Shown here in pieces: positions 58,361 to 64,000 of a stretch of 64,000 bases of DNA; position 1 is the first letter of the stretch; every line of letters begins with the position of its first letter. The notes below the pieces were generated by a model. That model was not told where the DNA came from. It did no database searches and saw only the letters and a program-made list of their open reading frames with translations. Both the position numbers and the translations under genes were made by a program. Origin of the DNA: Bryopsis sp. KO-2023 (taxonomy: Eukaryota; Chlorophyta; Ulvophyceae; Bryopsidales; Bryopsidaceae). The stretch covers positions 10,617,001 through 10,681,000 of the forward strand of contig BSYQ01000001.1 in the NCBI GenBank assembly GCA_030272585.1. The letters are read 5' to 3'.

Positions 58361-61300
58361 ATGGTCGAGAGTGTTCCTGAAGAACGTGAAGCAAGACAAG
58401 AAGACAGAGCTGCTGGAGACGAGGTTACGAGGGCAGAGGTAGACGACGAAGTGGTTGCTGTCGTTAAAGAAGAAGAAGAGCAAGCAAGTGTTGACCCCAC
58501 TGGAAGGGAGGTACAAGAAGGAAACCTCGTTGGCGTTACTGACCAAGGAGAAGCCGAGGTTGTCCAAGAGGAGGAAGAAGTGCTTGCGGAAGAAGTAAAA
58601 GAAGAAGACGAAGCAAGACGAGTGACCAAAGAAGAGGAGGAAGCCTTTGTTGAGCCAGAAGTTGTGGTTAAGGAAGAAGTCAAACAAGAAGAGGAAGAAG
58701 AGAGCAGTGTTGCTGCAGGGAACGGAGGAAATGGAGGCGCTACCAACGGTGCAGGCTCCGGAGGAACTGGTTATCCTAATGCAGTCAGCCGGCCTGAAGG
58801 GAGTGTTGTGCGTATTGAGCCAGGTTTTCTTGTTTACCCATCAGAGCCCTCGAGTTCCAGTTCCGACGAAGACAAACCTGAAGGGGAAAGAGACAAGAGG
58901 GAGACATCCTCTAGTTTCGAGGAAGAGCCTGTGCCCCCAGTACATCCACCACTGAACCCATTTGCCTTTGCTGCCAGTCTCCCCCAGATTCCTCCAATTG
59001 TGCCACCTGGTCCAGTTGTTCCACCCGTTCCACCAAGACCTCCTGTTCCACCACCAGTTTGTCCACCGACTCCAGGCAGTGGCGGCGCCATGATACATCC
59101 AGCAGAAGGACTTCCTAATCGGTTGACTAACAGTCATTTACCCGCATTTACGGGTGCAGAGGCAGAAGATGTGGCCACCTGGTTACGTTCCTATGGGATC
59201 CTCGCTGAAGGCTCTGGCTCGAACGTACCCCCAGCAGTGCAGCCACACGAAGACGAGAGAATAGAGAGACTGGTCCGCTATACAACCAGGGAGGCTCGGT
59301 CATGGGTTGACAATTGGATATCCAGACATCCAGCCCTTGTGGAAGGAGTGCCAAACCCATTGAGGACGTGGCAGAAGTTGCAAACGGACATGCTGGCCTG
59401 GTTTGGAGTTGCCCCAGCAACACCAGTAGCCCATACCTTGGAGCAAAGCCGGAAGGGTGATGAAACAGTGGACGAGTATACATCTGTGCCATCCCAAGGG
59501 CAACAGCAAGTGGAAGCGAACAGAGTACCAGGCAATCCAGCCGTGGCAGATGGGTCCTTACTTCGATCGAACAAGGATGGAGCTCAGGGGGAGTTGACAC
59601 CTATACTTCATGCACCCACGGAGGATACTTTGGAAGGAGTCAGTGCCAGAGCCGGACAAGTTGAGAAGAGACAAGTGGACCCCAGTTCCACCCAGAAGGA
59701 AGTGACGGTCCCAGCAACCGAACTGATGGGAGAACTGCAGGAGCATGCAGCATTGGAGCCTGTTTTGGCAGAAGTGGGCGTTATGGATCGGAGAGTAAAT
59801 GGGCAAATTGACAGCCTAAGGAAGGAAATGCGTGATCACAAAATTGTGACGGATTCAAGACTTCGAGGAGTGGAGCAGCAAGTGAGAATATCTGGGCGGC
59901 AGTATAGCGAACTCAGGAGGATGATCTCCGCCTTGACAGAAAGGGTAGCAGATATGCGACAATCGGAAGAACCCGAGCTGGCAGGGGTGAGCCATGGCAT
60001 TACTGAAGACGCTGGAGCGAATGGAATACTTACCAATGGAGAAAGAGGCCGGGGAAGGAACAGAGGAAATGAATGGAGGAGAAGGAGTGGAAGGATAGAC
60101 ATGAGCAAAGTCACGTGTTGGCATTGCTTAGACCTTGGACATTACAGAAGAAATTGTCCCAACCGAATGCAGAGTTTCCAAGCAGAACTGGAAGATCAGT
60201 TGATTATGGATTTCGAGCAGACCGACCCAGTGACAGCAGCCATGAAGGAACCAGAGGAAGTCATGGCATCAATCTTGTACTCTGCTATGGATGTCGACAA
60301 TGGAGCAATGGACAGTGCCCAAGGAAGCAATGGAGGGACTCCTGTGGATACGAGCCCAATACCCTCAGAACCGCAAGCAACTACTGCAGAAGATGTTGTA
60401 ATGGAGGAACTGAAAGAGCAGCCAAACCTTGAATCAAAGAAAGAGCCAGAAGAGATTCCAAAGCGATTGCCGAAGCCAGAAGATGTGCCACAAGGATCCA
60501 AGCCAGTTGTGATGCCGCCATTGATGCATAGACCGATGCAAGTACCATCGCCCAGAAATACCATGGCAAAGAAGAAGAAGATGGTCAAGAAATCAACAGT
60601 GAAGCCACAGGAGAAGCGCATGTTTACTACAGCGGAAGCCAAGAAGCTTGTGGAAGGACTGACTGCAGAAGTATCGGTAGCAAACCTTTGTCAGCACCAC
60701 CCGGAGTTGATCGACGCTTGGCTGAAGGCATTAAGGGTGCCCATGGCGAAAGTCCCAGCAGTTACCACCATGGCAGAAGTGGACAAGACAAGCTCATATG
60801 CAGTCACTACAGCCACAGCCAAAGTGATGGAAACCAAAGTGCCAGGAGCGATCATTGACACCGGAGCGAGTGCCTGTGTGATATCCAAAAAACTCCTAAC
60901 ACAAACGGGATTAACACATCTAATGGAGGCACCAAGAGGGCGTTACCGGGACTGCAATGGACAGACTCGGCAGGCAGTAGGGTACATCCCCGCTCTACCT
61001 ATTGCCCTTGGACAATGCAAACAAATGGTACCGTGCCATGTAGTGGAGAACAAGCATTTGTCCCTAATCATTGGGACTCCATGGTTGGCTAAAACCGGCA
61101 CCGAGATTGACTACGGGCTCAAAAGGCTCACTCCATACGTGGCGGGACAGCGCATGGGTGGCGTGCCGATCGAGTTCATCCAATCTGTAACGCCTGCAAC
61201 TGCTGCAGTCGTCTCTGTCTATCAGACCCTCCGCCACATCGAAGAATCCAGTCCTGCACCAGCCCAACCACCCTCTTCTACCGGGGAACTTTTGCAGCCA

Positions 61301-61783
61301 AACTCAAGGACGACTCATGATGGTCTGAACCAGCCCAACGCCGCCAGTCGACATCCACCGACCCTCCGGCTTACATACTACCAAGCAAGGGTGCTGCAAG
61401 AGTGCTACACCATGCGTCGGGAGAACGGGATGAGTGAGGCAGCAGCCTCACACCTCCACCAGCAAGAGATGGAGTTACTGGATGCAAGAAGAGGGCACCA
61501 TTTGAAAATACAAAAAGAGAACGAAGGGAGTTGGGAGGAAACACTGCAAAGGGAAGGAAAACAGGGGAGAAGGAATGGTGTAACAGAGGAATACATGCGG
61601 AGGCGGGAGGCACTGAAACAACAAGAAAAGGAGGAGCTCAAAAAGCTTTTGGATTACTTCCGGGAGAGTGCACAAGCATGGAGACCGAAAGGAGTGCCTG
61701 CAGCAGGAGTGCCAGCAGCAACGGCCGCAACCGGAGGGAAAGGAGGGAGTGAGGTGATAAGCTATACCACTTCGGATTTTTGA
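58361..61783 (+). CDS. gag: Gag-protease polyprotein of element G
   Basis: It has about 1,140 residues from ATG 58361; the open frame extends 219 bp upstream without ATG. The N-terminal 130 residues are very acidic (Glu/Val-rich), then Gly-rich and Pro-rich linkers. The capsid-like domain starts near LPAFTGAEAEDVATWLRSYG (nt about 59137) and ends near DETVDEYT. A short coiled coil follows. The CCHC knuckle is CWHCLDLGHYRRNC (60116-60157). The aspartic protease, with D-T-G-A (nt about 60860) and LIIGTPWL, is in the gag frame, unlike A, B and C where it is in pol. A Glu/Lys/Arg-rich coiled tail ends at TGA 61781-61783, directly after the frameshift heptamer. Intact. Confidence 0.85.
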   Translation: MVESVPEEREARQEDRAAGDEVTRAEVDDEVVAVVKEEEEQASVDPTGREVQEGNLVGVTDQGEAEVVQEEEEVLAEEVKEEDEARRVTKEEEEAFVEPEVVVKEEVKQEEEEESSVAAGNGGNGGATNGAGSGGTGYPNAVSRPEGSVVRIEPGFLVYPSEPSSSSSDEDKPEGERDKRETSSSFEEEPVPPVHPPLNPFAFAASLPQIPPIVPPGPVVPPVPPRPPVPPPVCPPTPGSGGAMIHPAEGLPNRLTNSHLPAFTGAEAEDVATWLRSYGILAEGSGSNVPPAVQPHEDERIERLVRYTTREARSWVDNWISRHPALVEGVPNPLRTWQKLQTDMLAWFGVAPATPVAHTLEQSRKGDETVDEYTSVPSQGQQQVEANRVPGNPAVADGSLLRSNKDGAQGELTPILHAPTEDTLEGVSARAGQVEKRQVDPSSTQKEVTVPATELMGELQEHAALEPVLAEVGVMDRRVNGQIDSLRKEMRDHKIVTDSRLRGVEQQVRISGRQYSELRRMISALTERVADMRQSEEPELAGVSHGITEDAGANGILTNGERGRGRNRGNEWRRRSGRIDMSKVTCWHCLDLGHYRRNCPNRMQSFQAELEDQLIMDFEQTDPVTAAMKEPEEVMASILYSAMDVDNGAMDSAQGSNGGTPVDTSPIPSEPQATTAEDVVMEELKEQPNLESKKEPEEIPKRLPKPEDVPQGSKPVVMPPLMHRPMQVPSPRNTMAKKKKMVKKSTVKPQEKRMFTTAEAKKLVEGLTAEVSVANLCQHHPELIDAWLKALRVPMAKVPAVTTMAEVDKTSSYAVTTATAKVMETKVPGAIIDTGASACVISKKLLTQTGLTHLMEAPRGRYRDCNGQTRQAVGYIPALPIALGQCKQMVPCHVVENKHLSLIIGTPWLAKTGTEIDYGLKRLTPYVAGQRMGGVPIEFIQSVTPATAAVVSVYQTLRHIEESSPAPAQPPSSTGELLQPNSRTTHDGLNQPNAASRHPPTLRLTYYQARVLQECYTMRRENGMSEAAASHLHQQEMELLDARRGHHLKIQKENEGSWEETLQREGKQGRRNGVTEEYMRRREALKQQEKEELKKLLDYFRESAQAWRPKGVPAAGVPAATAATGGKGGSEVISYTTSDF

Positions 61784-61831
61784 GTGGGCCGGCCACCGAC
61801 GTCCTCCTTCGGCGACACCTGAAGGGGTGGC
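61774..61831 (+). promoter_or_regulatory. -1 frameshift signal of element G: GGATTTT, stop, possible stem
   Basis: G GAT TTT (61774-61780) is in the gag frame, directly before TGA. This heptamer is a known -1 site in a plant RNA virus. GCCACC (61792-61797) can pair with GGTGGC (61826-61831), 11 nt downstream. Pol lies in the -1 frame from 61780. Confidence 0.65.
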
Positions 61832-63795
61832 GGGAGTGGGTCGGTCCAGAAAAACGAAATAAAAGGAAAAGGAAAAGGAGGAGACGTGGCAAACGTGGGG
61901 GACGGAAAGAGCAATGGCGTCGATCAGGGAGGAGGATCAAGGAGCAGGAAGAGAGAATGCAACGCCAAACACAAGAGGTAGAAAGGGCCAGAAGTCTGTG
62001 GCCAGACTCATGGGCCATGCAGTGTTTGAACCATAGCAAAACAGTGGAGGCCGAAATTCTGATGAGGGAGGAAATGGGGGAAGAAAAAGAAAAAAAAGGA
62101 ATGGAAAATTCAGGGGAAGGGAAAGCCAAAGAAACAGAAAAAGGAGGAGAAAAGAAAGAAAGAGGAGAAGGAAAAGAAAAGTTTGGGTTGAAGGAAATGG
62201 GACAGGCAGCAGTTCAGCTGCAGGAAAACCAAATTTGGGCAGGGGTGGTTCCCCTTGGGACTTCTGATGTAGAAAATAAAACGTTTGCCACAGAAAAGGA
62301 AAGAAAGGAGGAAAAGGTGTCACTTAGAGAAAAATTGGAAGAACTGAAAATTAGTCCCCATCTAACCCCCCACCAAAGAAAGGAACTGCTGGATCTTCTG
62401 CAGCAGTACCCCGATGCCTGTGCTTGGTCCTCGGATCAGGTCGGGCAAACCAACCTCTTATACCACGAGATTCCCACCGGAGATCATCCCCCCATCAGGC
62501 AGAACCCCTACAGGTTCAGTTACGCGGAGAACCGGGTGGTAAAATCGGAGGTGGCGAGGATGCTCCTGGACGGAGTGGTGCGGAAGTCAAAGTCCCCGTG
62601 GGCCTCACCGATCGTTCTAGTCCCAAAGCCAGATGGGTCGGTGCGGTTCTGCGTTGATTACCGCAAGCTTAACAAGGTGACCACCCGAGATAGCTTTCCC
62701 CTCCCGAGGATTGAGGACGCGATCAACCAATTTTCGGAGGCCAAATTCTTTACCGCTCTGGATTTGAGGTCAGGGTATTGGCAGGTCAGGATGAGCACCG
62801 CCTCCGCGGAGAAAACGGCTTTCATTACCCAGGAGGGGCTGTATGAGTTCGTAGTGATGCCCTTCGGGCTCAGTAACGCCCCAGCGACCTTCCAAAGGAT
62901 GATGAACGAGGTACTGGGACCCATGCTGTGGAAGGGGGTGATCGTGTACCTGGATGACATTATCATCTATGCGGAGACCTGGGAAAAGCATCAGGAGATC
63001 CTGGCAGAAGTGCTGCAGCGGTTGAAGGAGGCCAACCTGAGGATCAGCCCGAGGAAATCGGACTTCGGGTTTGAGGAGCTGCTGTACTTGGGCCACATCG
63101 TGGGGAAAGGGGAAATCAAAATGAACCCGAAGAAGGTAGCCACAGTGGAGATGCAGGAGCCACCGGTGGATGTGTCTACTTTGCGGTCCTTCCTGGGCCT
63201 TACTTCTTACTACAGGAGATTTGTGCGCGACTATGCAAGGATCGCTGCACCTCTGACGGAGTTGTTGAAGAAGGATGTGCCATTTGAATGGAGGGAACGC
63301 CACCAACAAGCATTTGAGAGGCTGAAGAAAAGCATTACCGATCAACCAGTCCTGGCTCCACCACAGCCACACCTACCATACATTCTGCAAACAGACTGGA
63401 GCAGCCAGGCTGTGGGGGCAGTACTCTGTCAAAAGGATGAGCAAGGGAGAGAGCATGTGGTGGCTTATGCCAGCAAAAGACTCAATCCTGCTGAGAGGAA
63501 TTATTCTGCAGTGGAAGGGGAGTGCCTAGCAGTGGTGTGGGCTTGCACCTTATTTCGGCCATACATCTACGGAACGGAATTTGTGCTGCAGACTGATCAA
63601 AGAGCCTTACAATGGTTGATGACGGGTACCAAACTGACGGGGAAACTGATGAGGTGGGCACTCCGCCTACAAGAGTTTGATTTCACGATTGAGTTCCGCG
63701 CTGGGAAGAGTAACGCAAATGCGGATGCACTGACAAGGCTTCCAGTTCCGCTGGACCATCCAATAGTCAGTGGTTCCACAGCGCTTCGTCCATGA
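61780..63795 (+). CDS. pol: Pol of element G: basic region, RT and RNase H
   Basis: It is read by -1 frameshift (codon TTG at 61780); no ATG start is expected. An Arg/Lys-rich stretch (61845-61935), then a Glu/Lys-rich linker, then RT (about 62440-63290) with FCVDYRKLNK, LDLRSGYWQ and YLDD (62947-62958). RNase H (about 63350-63740) has D in QTDWSS, E in YSAVEGECLAV, D in LQTDQRAL and ADALTR. The frame stops at TGA 63793-63795, right after RNase H, where integrase would be expected to follow. Integrase-type sequence seems to resume in another frame at 63882, so this copy is probably frameshifted. Confidence 0.85.
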   Translation: MSGPATDVLLRRHLKGWREWVGPEKRNKRKRKRRRRGKRGGRKEQWRRSGRRIKEQEERMQRQTQEVERARSLWPDSWAMQCLNHSKTVEAEILMREEMGEEKEKKGMENSGEGKAKETEKGGEKKERGEGKEKFGLKEMGQAAVQLQENQIWAGVVPLGTSDVENKTFATEKERKEEKVSLREKLEELKISPHLTPHQRKELLDLLQQYPDACAWSSDQVGQTNLLYHEIPTGDHPPIRQNPYRFSYAENRVVKSEVARMLLDGVVRKSKSPWASPIVLVPKPDGSVRFCVDYRKLNKVTTRDSFPLPRIEDAINQFSEAKFFTALDLRSGYWQVRMSTASAEKTAFITQEGLYEFVVMPFGLSNAPATFQRMMNEVLGPMLWKGVIVYLDDIIIYAETWEKHQEILAEVLQRLKEANLRISPRKSDFGFEELLYLGHIVGKGEIKMNPKKVATVEMQEPPVDVSTLRSFLGLTSYYRRFVRDYARIAAPLTELLKKDVPFEWRERHQQAFERLKKSITDQPVLAPPQPHLPYILQTDWSSQAVGAVLCQKDEQGREHVVAYASKRLNPAERNYSAVEGECLAVVWACTLFRPYIYGTEFVLQTDQRALQWLMTGTKLTGKLMRWALRLQEFDFTIEFRAGKSNANADALTRLPVPLDHPIVSGSTALRP

Positions 63796-63881
63796 TTTAC
63801 TATGGAACCCCAGATCAGAGCTGACAAGGTGCAACCATTGTTGTCCCAATGGAAGTACTCAACAGTGGTAGGGGACACTTG

Positions 63882-64000
63882 AATTTTGTGAGGTTTTTGC
63901 ATATTTCTTGCCTACTATTGTTGTTGCAAGAGATCAAGGGGGAAAAAGTGGATCCATGGATGGATAAGGATCAAATGAAATATTTGGAAAGAAAGGATTT
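63882..64000 (+). pseudogene. pol: Possible continuation of G pol toward integrase in a shifted frame
   Basis: An open frame to the window edge contains KVDPWMDKDQMKYLE, which resembles the short linker (W-x-x-D-x-x-x-Y-L) commonly found between RNase H and integrase. It is in a different frame from the RT. Too short to be certain. Confidence 0.35.

Larger units (their letters stand above)
57062..64000 (+). mobile_element. Element G: Ty3/gypsy element, 5' part (runs past window end)
   Basis: It comprises a 5' LTR (57062 to about 57661), primer site 57663-57674, a Gag-protease ORF and pol in the -1 frame. The integrase region is partly outside the window and shifted in frame. It is inserted in C2. 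RT type (YLDD, QTDWSS in RNase H) differs from the chromovirus elements A, B, C and H. Confidence 0.85.

Overview
This window is eukaryotic and consists almost entirely of nested LTR retrotransposons. I found no convincing host gene, no bacterial-type operon and no CRISPR array. The coding sequences are Ty3/gypsy Gag and Pol proteins, most ending in a C-terminal chromodomain (chromoviruses). The protein style (long coiled-coil and Gly/RGG-rich Gags, chromodomain integrases) and the mass of young nested elements suggest a large, repeat-rich plant-lineage genome. A charophyte alga such as Chara is my best guess; this is inference, because no host marker is present.

Stack 1 (about 1-30,300). Element A (gag 1724-4561, pol 4546-9101, third ORF from 9727) is the oldest layer. 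Its pol is broken by a 465-bp hAT-type miniature transposon (5007-5471, 8-bp target duplication) and by one in-frame TGA (5880). Its third ORF is split by two later insertions: a 9,056-bp non-coding LTR element (9921-18976, minus strand, TSD CCACC) and the complete element B (19177-29279, plus strand, TSD CTCCA). Removing each insertion with one copy of its target duplication restores the reading frame. Element B carries gag, pol and a separate third ORF with a coiled coil and a RING-like set of Cys/His pairs.

Stack 2 (30,765 to the right edge). Element F begins with an LTR at 30765. Its ORF joins a zinc knuckle, an N6-adenine-methyltransferase-like domain with an NPPF motif, and an aspartic protease. 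F is interrupted by C1 (31953-50194, TSD GAGAA), and C1 is itself interrupted in its RNase H region by D (37124-47186, minus strand, TSD CGGAC), a near-identical copy of B. Further right, F is interrupted by H (minus strand, LTR at 51331). H is interrupted by C2 (minus strand, LTR at 54114), and C2 by G (plus strand, LTR at 57062). H, C2 and G all run past the window edge, so F > H > C2 > G is a four-level nest.

How the genes work together. In A, B/D, C and G the gag and pol frames overlap in the -1 register, and a recognised type of -1 slippery heptamer (GTTAAAC, GGGAAAC or GGATTTT) lies at or just before the gag stop. Pol supplies protease, reverse transcriptase, RNase H, integrase and usually a chromodomain. 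B, D, C1, F, G and the non-coding element share the same 12-nt primer-binding site, TGGTTTCGGAGC. LTR pairs inside B, D, C1 and the non-coding element look identical by eye, so these insertions are recent. All calls come from reading the sequence; no database search was possible.
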